Assembly: GCA_033032865.1 (NCBI GenBank)
Contig: JAWHQI010000229.1
Location: 4,301,001 to 4,365,000, forward strand
From: Dactylorhiza incarnata
Lineage: Eukaryota; Streptophyta; Magnoliopsida; Asparagales; Orchidaceae
Length of the DNA stretch: 64,000 bases
Reading direction: 5' to 3'
Below the pieces are notes generated by a model. It ran no database searches. It was given only the letters and a program-made list of their open reading frames with translations, and had not been told where the DNA came from. A program made the translations under genes and the position numbers. Shown piece after piece: positions 1 through 9,819 of the stretch. Within the stretch, counting starts at the first letter, position 1, and the number at the start of each line of letters is the position of its first letter.

Positions 1-1299
1 ATTCCATTCTTGTAGTGGTCGATCGGTTTTCTAAAATGGCGTATTTCATCCCCTGCAACAAAACCGACGACGCCTCTCATATTGCCCGAATTTATTATAA
101 AGAGTTTGTCGCGCAACGGGGAATACCTAAGACGATCGTTACCGATCGAGATGTCAAGTTCACCAATTATTTTTGGAAGTCACTCTGGAGACTATTAAGT
201 ACTAAACTTCTATTTTCAACCGCCTATCACCCACAGACCGACGGTCAAACTGAAGTTGTTAATAGGAGTTTAGGAAATTTACTGCGTTGTTTGGTAGGAG
301 ATCCCAGGGGAATTGAGATCTAATTCTTCCCCACGCTCAATTGGCCTATAATAATTCGAATAATAGATCTACGGGTTTATCTCTCAATGAGGTTGTTCAT
401 GGTCACACTGCACGAGTGCCGCTAGATTTAGCCCCACTGCCACCCACTTTTAGGACTAGCCAGTTTGCACACGACTATGCATTGCATTTGCATGACTTGC
501 ATAAAGAAATTAAGCGGAAATTGCATTGTACTTATGATTTATACGCAACTCAAGCTAACAAGCATAAAAGAGCTACTAGTTTCAAAGTAGATGACTTGGT
601 GATGGTTCGGCTAAATCCGGAACGGTTACCTTCGGGTACCGTAAAGAAGTTAACTGACCGTAGAACTGGACCCTTTAGAGTAGTCAAACGGATTGGGCAA
701 AATGCGTATGAACTTGAGATGCCTTCCGATTGGGGTGCAAATCCGATTTTCAACGTAGCCGATCTGACTTTATTCCACGATTACCCGCATGAGTCTTTAG
801 ATCTTCCATTGCCTTCTCCTCCATTTGTTGATCTGGGTTGGGGAGTGCTAGTGAGGAGCCACATTCAGGACACACCGACACTCGTTCAGTTATTAACACA
901 CCTACTGCAGTTCTACCGTTTTCCACTGACAATTTTCAGGCTGAGCATGAGACACCAGGTGATTCTTTCATACCAGTTCTCAGAGCCACTGACAGACTTC
1001 CGCGACAGATCTTGGTTCCCGAGGAGATATTGGATGATGAGACAGTGACCACTACTGATGGTGGATTTCAGAGATACTTGGTTCGTTGGCATGGCAGACC
1101 AGGGACCGAAACCAGTTGGGTTTTGGCCGAGGAGTTACAGCATCTGGATGCTGATCTTCTACAACACTACCGCTCGGAGCACTCACCAGAGATGAGTGAT
1201 TTCGAGAGGGGGAGAATTGGTGGAGACCCGCCCCGTTCAGGTCAACGCAAAAGTACCCGACGTCGCACCCGACCGGACCACTATCAGCCCGGAGTCTAG
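1..1299 (+). pseudogene. Chromovirus (Ty3/gypsy) pol, 3' part: integrase and chromodomain
   Basis: This is the 3' end of a gypsy polyprotein that enters from outside the window. The first reading frame (15-323) shows an integrase catalytic core, with [20 protein letters not shown] (second catalytic Asp) and [11 protein letters not shown] (catalytic Glu). The second frame (341-1048) continues with the integrase C-terminal region (AYNNSNNRSTG, RTGPFRVVKRIG). The third frame (about 838-1299) ends in a chromodomain, RYLVRWHGRPGTETSWVLAEEL, read in two halves (RYLVRWHGRP and TSWVLAEEL). Two frameshifts, near 310 and between about 840 and 1000, separate the blocks, so no functional protein is made. 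The terminal chromodomain places it in the chromovirus branch, whose chromodomains steer integration to particular chromatin. Family-level assignment is firm; the lineage within chromoviruses is not. Confidence 0.88.
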
Positions 1300-2718
1300 C
1301 ACATTTTATTTGTGTAATTTGTTTTTTTTTTTGTGGAAATATATATAATATCTATGTAGATATATATATTATATATGCGGATATATATAGTATATATAGC
1401 AATGCTTCAAGGCCCCGTCCAGCCTTTCAGTCAAGATCTGCACGCGCGGGTTAGGGCACAACCGCCTATCTCCGTCAATGGCGCTGCTCCAGGAGAAGCT
1501 CTCGCACGCGTTCTACCCTCGACCACAGCAACCGACAGTTCCAGCAGTCGACTACAGCAACCGACCACATTCCTGCATCAGTCCCGCTCCGCCGAAGCTT
1601 CGATCAGGCCCGCTTCCTCCACGACACCGACGGTTGGAGGCTCTGTAAAAGGGGAGTTCGGTAAGAAGATCGGGCGATGGTGTTTTTTTTGGTGAGATTT
1701 TGTTTCTTTCGGTTTGCCGGTGTGAAGCATTTCCTGATGGTGAGGATGTACTATGTGTTGTGTATTTCCCGTCCAGAGACAGGGCAGATGAACAGTGATC
1801 GCATGTTTGAACATTTCCTGTTTCAATTTCTAATTTTGTGAGAGTAGATGTGCCTTGCTTGAGTTCTGAATTGTAGACAATAGTTGTTGTGGCTTTGGAT
1901 TTCCCGTGAGTTTTAGTATTATAGAAGAGTATTAGTTGTTAGGAGAAGAAGGTGAACAGTAGCATTACTTGGCTGTTACAGTTTGAATGCCTCTTTGAGA
2001 CCTGTTGAAAGGGTGAGCCGAAACTAGGCATTTCATGATGGGAGAATGCTGTGTTTGCTGAATTTTCCCAAGACGGTTAAAGATAATTCAGTTCTTGTGT
2101 TAGAGATTACGTGGAACCACGTTCGTGTGAGAGCAAGTGAGAAATTAGGTTGTTTCGTTTGTGGCTCCCTACACTAGTAAGTGTTTGAGATTCCGTGGAG
2201 CCACTTTAGTGTGAGATTGAGCGAAAGTATCCCATGGTGCCCTTGTGCGATAGCGGCCGACCTCGGAGCGGGATATCGAAGGTGACGAGGAATTCCTCGC
2301 GGGATCTCCGTCGACTTCGATTGCGGAAAGACGCCTCTTTCCGTGGGTAACTTGTTCTTTCTCTTCCTTTGTGTGCATCTAAATTTTCTCTTTAGGATAT
2401 TAGATTCATTGTGGGTTTTCGCCCAGGATTTTGTCAGCAAACGCTACGTCGAAAACTCCAAACGGAAACGTATTTGGTTCACGATTTCCGTTTGCTACAA
2501 CAAGGGGAACGGAACGAAAGTTGCGAATTTCCTTCCCCGGATCTAGAATTGAACCATATTTCAAGAAAACTCATTTTTAAAACAAAATAGTTATTTTATG
2601 CTTTATAAAATCTAGTTGCTTAATTTCTCAAAGTTCGTGCAACACTCGCTCAAGTTTCAAATTCTTCTAATTGCATGCATTTAGGGTTTCCTAGAAATAG
2701 TCGACATGCGCGCAAACC
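1300..2718. other. Non-coding tail after chromovirus pol, possible 3' UTR/LTR
   Basis: No convincing coding sequence is present. A T-rich run at about 1320 is followed by an AT-repeat stretch (1338-1400), then moderately GC-rich sequence. The position directly downstream of pol suggests 3' UTR and 3' LTR, but I found no TG...CA boundaries with a target-site duplication and no second LTR copy in the window. Short open frames here (for example 1375-1695 and 2343-2546) resemble nothing I recognise. Confidence 0.4.
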
Positions 2719-3018
2719 CTACGCGTCGTCCTGCATCACCACCTCTCCTACCTTATCCAGAATCAAGAAGGTGCCAAAGTAGCGACGGATATCTTGGGAT
2801 GTAGGTGATCGGCCAAGGAGCTCTGAAAGTGGCGACGCAATTTGACGAACACCTCGCTGGTGAGAATCCACATTGTGGCAGTGTTGATTGGCTTGCTGGA
2901 CCATGCACTGCTGAGCGTGAAAAAGATGATACTTCAGGTGGCGGAGGGCCTCGTCGTGATCTTAGAGATCGGTGGCCAAGACCTGCACTAGGCACTCCCT
3001 AGACAGGCTGAACGGAAG
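2719..3018 (-). pseudogene. Duplicated fragment of gypsy integrase C-terminal region
   Basis: This stretch closely repeats 3700-3990, which encodes the region between integrase core and chromodomain in the same minus-strand element. Both copies share motifs such as [16 protein letters not shown] readings and the peptide [15 protein letters not shown]. The copy switches abruptly at about 3018 from pol sequence to LTR-like sequence (ACTTAGGGCAAGGGAA). It is therefore a rearrangement product and not an independent gene. Confidence 0.7.
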
Positions 3019-3405
3019 CTTTGGGGACTTAGGGCAAGGGAATGTTGTGTCGTTCTTCCTTTCGATTCCAAGATAAAAACAAGATAATAAATTGCATAAC
3101 AACAAAGCCTAGACTCATCCTTTATATATAGAGACCGGAGGGGACTTAGGGCAAGGGAACGACAAAGCCTAGAGACCGGAGGGGACTTAGGGCAAGGGAA
3201 CGTTATGTCGTTCTTCCTTTCGATTCCAAGATAAAAACAAGATAATAAATTGCATAACAAAGCCTAGACTCATCCTTTATATATAGGAGGGTCCACTACT
3301 AAGGAAAATACATAACAAGCATAAAGGGATAAATCATTCCGCCGGCATGACTGAAGCGCGTGCACGACATGTGTAAACCAGTGTGTATCGCTGTCGGGGA
3401 TGAGA
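3019..3405 (-). repeat. Truncated and internally duplicated 3' LTR of the gypsy element
   Basis: This region matches the right-hand LTR (9225-9460), including the strings GATTCCAAGATAAAAACAAG, TTTATATATAGGAGGG and CATAACAAGCATAAA. The segment with the GATTCCAAGATAAAA string and the start of the TATA-like string occurs twice (about 3030-3130 and 3180-3290). The 5' (U3) portion present at 9460-9669 is absent here: the LTR is fused directly to the end of pol near 3405. This indicates a deletion that removed the pol stop region and U3. Confidence 0.7.
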
Positions 3406-6400
3406 TCAGAATGACCTTGTCCTTCCGGTTGAATTCTGGGAACTGTGACTTGATCTCCTCCTCCAGGATCCACGTAGCTTCCATTTTAGGCGGTCTCCTC
3501 CACTGGATAAGGACATGTCATACCTGTTGACCCTAAATATCCTCGATGTGAGATCCTAACACAGCAACAGGCTCGTAACGAGGAATGGACTCGACCATCA
3601 TCCCCTCGGATAGGGTGGCTTGGAAGGGGTGATCTCCCAACGGCCACTTGAGCTGGGAAACATGAAAGACCGGATGAATGCGGCTATTAGGAGGCAGTTG
3701 TAGACAGTAGGCCACCTCTCCTACCTTCTCCAGAATCAGGAAGGGGCCAAAGTAGCGACAGATATCTTGGGATGTAGGCGATCGGCTAAGGAGCTCTGAC
3801 AGTGGCAACGCAATTTGACGAACACCTCGCCGGTGAGAATACCACATTGTAGCAATGTTGGTTGGCTTGCTAGACAATGCACTGCTGAGCGTGAAAAAGA
3901 TGATACTTCAGGTGGCGGAGGGCCTCGTCGTGATCTTAGAGATCGGTGGCCAAGACCTGCACTAGGCACTCCCCAGACAGGCTGAACGGAAACTTTGGGG
4001 GAGGTTGCCCATAGGCCACTTGGAAGGGACTCGAGCTAGCATCGGACTGGTAGGAGGTGTTGTGCCATAGTTCCGCCCACGAGATCTACTGTGTCCGGTG
4101 GCGGGTCTGCTCGACAGAAAAACAGCGCAAGTATGTGTTGACGCAACGGTTGAGGACCTTTGTTTTCTCGTCGGTCTGAGATGGTAGGTCGTGCTGAAGC
4201 GCAGCTTGATGCTATGTAGCTCCTGCCAGAAAGAACTCATAAACACCGGATCGCGATCACTGACGATGGAATAGGAAAACTCGTGCAAACGAACCACTTC
4301 CCCTATAAACATCCGGGAGACATAGCTGGCCGTGTAGGGGTGCTTGATGGGTATGAAGTGCTCATACTTAGAGAGACGGTCCACTACGACAAGGAGGTAG
4401 TCGTAGCCCTGAGAGCGGGGAAGTCGAGTGATAAAGTCCATTGTGATGTCCTCCTACACTATGTCGGGAATCATAGGGGTTGGAGCAGCCTGGTCGGGGC
4501 GAGAGTCTGGTACTTGGTCTTCTGACATGTTTGGTGCTTGGCGACGAACTGCTACACTACCCGACGTGCCTGCATCATTCACGCCAAGTACAGGGTGGCA
4601 GCTAATCGTCGATAGGTAAGGTATGGGCCTGAGTGTCCTGATGTAGAGGTGGCATGAGACTCATGGAGGAGACGAGGAATCAACGGCGATGAATCTGCTA
4701 CCACCAGACTATCGCGGCAATGGAGTTGGTTGCCAACTAGGCGGAAGGGGGGTGATCCTGGGTCCCGTTGTATGTCTAGGATCATGGAGGAGTAGTGGGG
4801 GTCCCTCCGCATCTCGGCATGGATGGTGTTAGCATTGCGCCACCGCAAGTGAGAGGCAACCAGCAGAGTAGCACTGACTGCCTTGCGCGATCGGGCGTCC
4901 GCCGCGGTGTTTGCAATCCCCGCCTTGTACTCAATGGAGAAGTGATATCCCAAGAGCTTGGCAATACATAATTGTTGTGCGGGGGTCGTGACCTTTTGAC
5001 TCCAGAAGTGCCACAGACTGCGGTGATTAGTACCGACCACAAATGGTCGGCCAAGTAGATAGGGGAGTCAATGTTGAACGGCCAAAACTAGCGCCCGGAG
5101 CTTGTTGTATTAAGCCGAGGCCGCAGCGCGATGATATGTAAAGGCCTTGTTGAAGTAAGCGATGGGGAGGCCCTCTTACATGAGGACGGCGCCCACCCCC
5201 TTCCCGGAGGCATCCCACTCAATGACGAAGGGCTTGGTAAAGTCGGGCATGCTGAGAACAGAGACAGAGACCGAGGCCTGTTGTAAGCTACAGAAAGCTG
5301 TCGTTGGGCTCCACTCGAACGCCACCCCCTTCTTGAGGAGGTTGGTAAGAGGGCGCGCAATTGCGTCATAGTTGCGGATGAAGCAACGATAATATCCCGT
5401 GAGGCCCAAGAAACCTCGTACTGCTCGCATGCAGGATGGTGTCGCCCACTAGAGGACTACTACGACCTTGGTCGAGTCCATGGCTAACCCGACGGCTGAA
5501 ATTATATGGCCTCTCAATCTGTGTCTGACCAAAAATGCACTTTCTCTGATAGGCCACGAACTGGTGATCCGTGGAGCTGCAGCACGGTTGCCAAGTGATC
5601 GAGGTGGAGCTGCCAAGAAGAGTTGTAGACCAATATGTCATCAAAGAAAACTAGGACGAATTTACGTAGGTGTGGGCGGAACACATCGTTCATGGTAGGA
5701 TGGAACGTTGGAGGCATTAGTCAGGCCAAAAGGAATGACTAAGAACTCATAGTGACTGTCATGGGTGAGGAAGCCGTCTTGGGTACGTCCTCAGCCCGAA
5801 CTCGAATCTGATGGTAGTCCAGTGGAGTTCCAATTTGGAAAAGTAGGTTGTGCCCTGCAGTTCATCCAACAACTCTTGTATGAGAGGAATCAAGTACTTG
5901 TCGGGGATCGTGAGCTTGTTCATCTCCCGATAGTCAACGCAGAATCTCCAGTTATCGTCCTTTTTGCGCACCAGAAGGACGGGGCTCGAGAATGGACTGG
6001 CACTCGGCTGAATGATACATGTGCGCGGCATCTCCGCCACCATTGTCTCCATGGAGATTTTCTGAGCATGGCTATATCAGTGCGAACGAACAGAAACCGC
6101 AGTCACCCCGGGCTGGAGGACAATGGGGTGGTCTAAGACTCTGTTCGGAGGAATCCCGTGGGGAGTGGAGAAGAGGGAAGCATGTTTGTCCAACAGACAC
6201 TGGATGTCTGGGTGTGGGCTAGTCGACGGAACAAACGCTTCTGTCCCAATATGCTACAGAAGAACGCGAAGCTCAAGGTCGATGGTCCAGAGGATGGAGC
6301 GCAATCCGGCAGGTGAGCGGGCTAAGGAAGGGTCCCCTTGTAGAAGGTGGGAAGCCGCCGGTGTCTCGAAAGTCATGGTGGGGAAACCCCAGTTATGCTT

Positions 6401-7040
6401 GACTTCACCCAGAGTGCGTAGCCAAGCCACGCCGAGAATGGTGTCAAGACCACCCAGTCCGAAGACATAAAAATCCGTCGTGCCAAAATACGAATCGATG
6501 GTGAGAGAAAGGCCCACACAGTGGCCCACCGTGCGAGTGCAACGGCCATCGCCTAGGAACACGTGAAACCCTGGGGCTAGTGTCACTGAAAATTGTAGCT
6601 CGGCCACGAGATCTTAGGAGATGAAGTTGTGGCTTGCCCCACTGTCGATCAAAAGCGTCGCGGAGCGATCGCAAAGTGAAGCTACCAGCTTCATAGTACA
6701 AGGGTCAGTCATCCCGCCCACAGAGTAGCATGAGACATCGAGGCGGTTGAGCTGAGCTGGTGGAGGTGAAATCAAATCATCCTCATCAAACTCCAGTGCC
6801 TCAAAGTCGACCAAACCAATTTCGTCGTTGCCCCCCCCCCCCCCTGAGTATTTTGAAATCCTTGTTTGGGCAGTCATGTGTGGCGGTTGAGCTGAGCTGG
6901 TGGAGGGGAAATCAAATCATCATCATCAAACTCCAGTGCCTCAAAGTCGACCAAACCAATTTCGTCGTCGTCCCCCCCCCCCCCTGAGTATTTTGAAATC
7001 CTTGTTTGGGCAGTCATGTGTGGCGGAGTAAGGGCCTTTT
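3406..7040 (-). pseudogene. Gypsy pol: zinc knuckle, protease, RT, RNase H, integrase, chromodomain (broken)
   Basis: Read on the minus strand, the domains come in gypsy order. A CCHC zinc knuckle with HDCPNKDFKILR is near 7000-6990. Protease is at 6877-6254 (LLIDSGASHNFIS, then TILGVAWL). Reverse transcriptase is at 6052-5514 ([25 protein letters not shown], and the catalytic FFDDILVY near 5640). The RT connection/RNase H region is at 5430-4800 ([27 protein letters not shown]). The integrase zinc-binding part is near 4620 (TSGHSGPYLTYRRL). The integrase core is at 4441-4100 (MDFITRLPRSQGYDYLLVVVDR, split here as MDFITRLP and LLVVVDRLSKY, then IVSDRDPVF). The integrase C-terminus is at 3877-3533 and a chromodomain-like end at 3484-3406 (MEATWILEEEIKSQFPEFN). 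Many stops and frameshifts interrupt it, so it is inactive. Confidence 0.88.
6745..7030. repeat. About 134-bp direct tandem duplication with poly-C tracts
   Basis: Two adjacent copies (about 6750-6886 and 6887-7025) share ATCAAATCATC, CTCCAGTGCCTCAAAGTCGA and CTGAGTATTTTGAAATCC. Each contains a C homopolymer (about 6827-6844 and 6972-6984). The duplication lies in the zinc-knuckle-to-protease linker of the gypsy pol and duplicates the acidic peptide read there. The poly-C tract is a likely slippage and sequencing-error hotspot. Confidence 0.85.
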
Positions 7041-8230
7041 GATGCAACCTAGTTCGCATCCGGCTATATGTTCTCGTATTTCCGTTATTTATTTATGCAT
7101 CATATCACTACATATTTTGTTTTGTATTCGCACGTGTTTGTTCATGTTTGAAAACCGCTTACTGGGTTGACCGATAAGCAAGACCATGAATAAAGAGGTT
7201 TGATAATTTAGGATACTTTAGGAGAGCAAGGCAAGCTCAAACTATTTAGGTAAACAAATAAAATTTAATCTAAAATCAAAATAAGTTATTCAAAGAAATC
7301 AAGATAGGGAATTGTTATTTTGGAAAAGACTTATTCGGAAATAACTCATCTGAAAAATAATTTAAAATATCCATCCAATAAGGGAATTCAACAATCAATT
7401 TGGAAAGATAGTAAATGGAATAAAATTAAGGCTTCATTTGGCGCGGTGTTTGGTGGCCGCGTTTGCCACAAACGCCGCCGCAAGGAGGGTAACCAAACAC
7501 TCAGTGGCGGCGTTTGCCGCGTCTCCACCCGCCGCACCTAAGAAAAGCTCCAAAAAGCCGCGGGAGTAACCGCCGCTCCCTCCCTCCAGTTAGAATGCAA
7601 CGGTTCCTCCTGCTGGTTCCGCCCGCCACCGCCGCGCCAAATGAAGACTAAATTGCAAGTTATTCATGGAGTCAGGCCAAATATTCTCTTTTAAAAAGCC
7701 CTGCCAAAGAAGAAACGGGACCCGGAAAAAGAAAAGGAAAACAAAACCTCATTTCGTTTTCCATGTTTTGCCGGAAGAGACAAACTTCCCAAGTCGACGC
7801 TTGAGCCCACGCCATTCCAGAGACGATCCCTCGCCTACCTTGCGATCGACGACAACATCCAGAGAAATCGCCGATTTCAACACCGATTCAGATTCGCGAC
7901 AGCGCCGCCTCAGCCCCTCACCGGCGCCATTGTCGCTTCCCCCTTGCCGCCTTCACCGTGTCAGTGCTCGACGCTGCTCACGGGTCTCTGTCGACTTCAA
8001 CTCCCGTTCCAGGAACCTGTTCATCCAGCACGACTCCCGGCCGACGAGTCTACTGGGACCAACCCCCAGTTACCGCAGGGTAAAGCCCTAAACTCCTTAA
8101 AAATTCTTAGCACAATTTTATTGGTTCTCTTAAATAATTGTGAGCTTGCCCTAATCTCCCTAAGTATTCAACATTATCGTTATTTTTCTTTCATAAATTG
8201 TATTATGCAAATCTTGTCTGTGGAATCATA
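7041..8230. other. Insertion between gypsy gag and protease; holds a MITE and an exon-like stretch
   Basis: The gypsy reading stops being recognisable at about 7040 and resumes as gag at about 8290. The intervening DNA is AT-rich at the left (7041-7427), contains the MITE at 7430-7648, and then a GC-richer stretch (7660-8085). The latter looks like a plant 5' exon, with a long open frame from 7666 and a splice-donor-like CAGG/GTAAAG at about 8077-8085, followed by AT-rich intron-like DNA to 8230. No protein family is recognisable in the open frame. It may be a gene fragment carried inside the element or unrelated filler. Confidence 0.4.
7430..7648. mobile_element. PIF/Harbinger-like MITE with TAA target-site duplication
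   Basis: The left end reads GGCTTCATTTGGCGCGG and the right end reads CCGCGCCAAATGAAGAC, so the termini are inverted repeats of about 16 bp with one mismatch. TAA flanks both ends (7427-7429 and 7649-7651), the 3-bp target typical of PIF/Harbinger elements. There is no coding capacity in 219 bp. The interior is GC-rich with GCGGCGTTTGCC-like motifs. The same terminal motif occurs at 47260-47459. Confidence 0.85.
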
Positions 8231-8289
8231 GATTCGTGTGAGGATCAATCCGCACGCACAAGGGAATTTCCCTCTCGGCTGGAGGACGA

Positions 8290-8951
8290 CCCGAAGATGA
8301 GGAAGGCTTGGACGAGTAGGGATAAGGTCGACGAGTGGACGATGTGTTGGCTATCCTCTAAGGGGAATTAAAGGAGAAGGTGTTAAAGTCCTCGACATAA
8401 CGAGCTTGCTCCATAGCCCGAGTGATGGTAGTCGGGTCATGCACGTGTAGGCATGCCCGAATATGTCAGCGCAGGCTGGCGAGGAAGGTCCCCAAGTAGT
8501 GGGACGGTGTCGGGCTAGGGACATGTGTGGCCACTTCGATGAACTCATCAATGTAGGAATCGACCGAAGTCGTTTGACGAATGTTGCTAAAGCGCTCGAA
8601 CGGGTTGCGGTGTTGTGCGTATCATAGCGACGAATCAACTCGTCCTTGAGGGCCGACCAAGAGGGGGTAGGATTGGATTGGCGAATCCAACGAACCCAGT
8701 GGAGGGTTGAGCCTTCCATGTCGATGGTTGCGAGAGGAACCTTTTGAAGCTCGGGGGTGCCCTGGAGGTCGAAATATTGTTTCGTTCAAGCCAACGTAGG
8801 TGGGCTGCCGATTGGAAAGAAGTGAGTGTATGTCGCAGACTGTTGTTTGGAGGTCGGAGAGGGTGGTGTCGAAGCAATCCATGTCGTCGGAGAAGGATTC
8901 GACTGAAGGAGGAACTTCCTTATCGCATGCCATGTTGCGGGTCACGGGCAT
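8290..8951 (-). pseudogene. Gypsy gag fragment
   Basis: The frame starts at the ATG at 8951 (MPVTRNMACDKEVPP) and continues through a shift into the 8719-8351 frame, which carries typical retrotransposon gag peptides (TLHWVRWIRQSNPTPSWSAL, LIRRYDTHNTATRSSAL). These resemble the capsid region of chromovirus gags. Frameshifts break it and its 3' end is cut by the 7041-8230 insertion. Its position next to the 5' LTR and on the same strand as the downstream pol supports a single element. Confidence 0.75.
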
Positions 8952-9224
8952 GCAAGGAGCATCAGTAGTTGGGGCGCACCGGACGGAGAGGACGGTGTGG
9001 GTGAAGGCTGCAACGGGCAGAGAAGACGTTCGCGGGGCCGACTGGCATGGAAGGCACGGGGGGAAAGGGCGTGGGATGCGCGGACGGGGACGTTGCGGAT
9101 GTTGCGGACGTGCGATGTGGGCATCAGGTTGACGGACGACGCGAGAAGTGGCGAAGCAGGCTCAGCGCGCGCAATGTGAATCGTCGAGGGACGAGAGCGG
9201 CTCTGAAGACGCAGGCTAACCAAA

Positions 9225-9669
9225 TGGTAGAGACCAGCGGGAACATAGGACAAGGGAACGATGGGTCGTTTTTCCTTTCGATTCCAAGATAAAAATAAGA
9301 TAATAAATTGCATAACAACAAAGACTAGACTTCTCCTTTATATATAGGAGGGTCCACTACTAAGGGAAATACATAACAAGCATAAAAGGGATAAATCATT
9401 CCACCGCTGTGACTGAAGCGCATGCACGACCTGTGTAAGTTTGTGCGTATCGCTAGCTGGGGATGTGATCGATCATGCTCGTATCGAGGGAGGGGTATGT
9501 TGGTATGGGTATCTCTTAGTTTAGGCTCTCTTGTGAGAGAAGCTCTTTGAAGAACCCAACCTCCTAGGCTTGCTTCGGATTGTATCTTGTGTGTTGTTCT
9601 GGTTAATGTAATTTGTTTTCAGTGTTCGTTCTCTCGCCTCTCGATCGCAGAAAGTCCTTGTTCGTAACA
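9225..9669 (-). repeat. 5' LTR of the minus-strand gypsy element
   Basis: On the minus strand the LTR begins TGTTACGAACAAGG (9669) and ends about 9225 at ...CTCTACCA, followed by TTTGGTTAGCCTGC. The latter resembles a decayed initiator-Met-type primer-binding site. A TATA-like string (plus-strand TTTATATATA, about 9337-9346) provides a promoter reading leftwards into gag. The right half of the 3' copy at 3019-3405 matches. The 5' boundary is good; the 3' boundary is inferred from the PBS-like sequence. Confidence 0.7.
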
Positions 9670-9819
9670 CCGTGTCTTCATATCAAAGAAGTTCAATCAA
9701 CATAACACCAATTTTTTGTTTGCTTATGAATCGGTTGATCATAAAGGTCATGTTATGTTAGGATTCAAACTGAAATTAACTTATTGAACCTTATATGTTA
9801 ATGATTGTATGAAACTTAC

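Larger units (their letters stand above)
2719..9669 (-). mobile_element. Ty3/gypsy chromovirus-type element, decayed and rearranged
   Basis: This minus-strand element has its 5' LTR at the right (9225-9669), gag at 8290-8951, pol running leftwards from about 7040 to 3406, and a truncated, duplicated 3' LTR at 3019-3405. A 1.2 kb insertion (about 7041-8230) separates gag from the zinc-knuckle/protease part. The left end is rearranged: a second copy of the integrase C-terminal region (2719-3018) is joined directly to LTR sequence. The element lies in what appears to be an intron of the membrane-protein gene to its right. The sequence after the LTR is CCGTG (9670-9674), but I could not identify a matching repeat at the left end because of the rearrangement. 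Confidence 0.8.
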
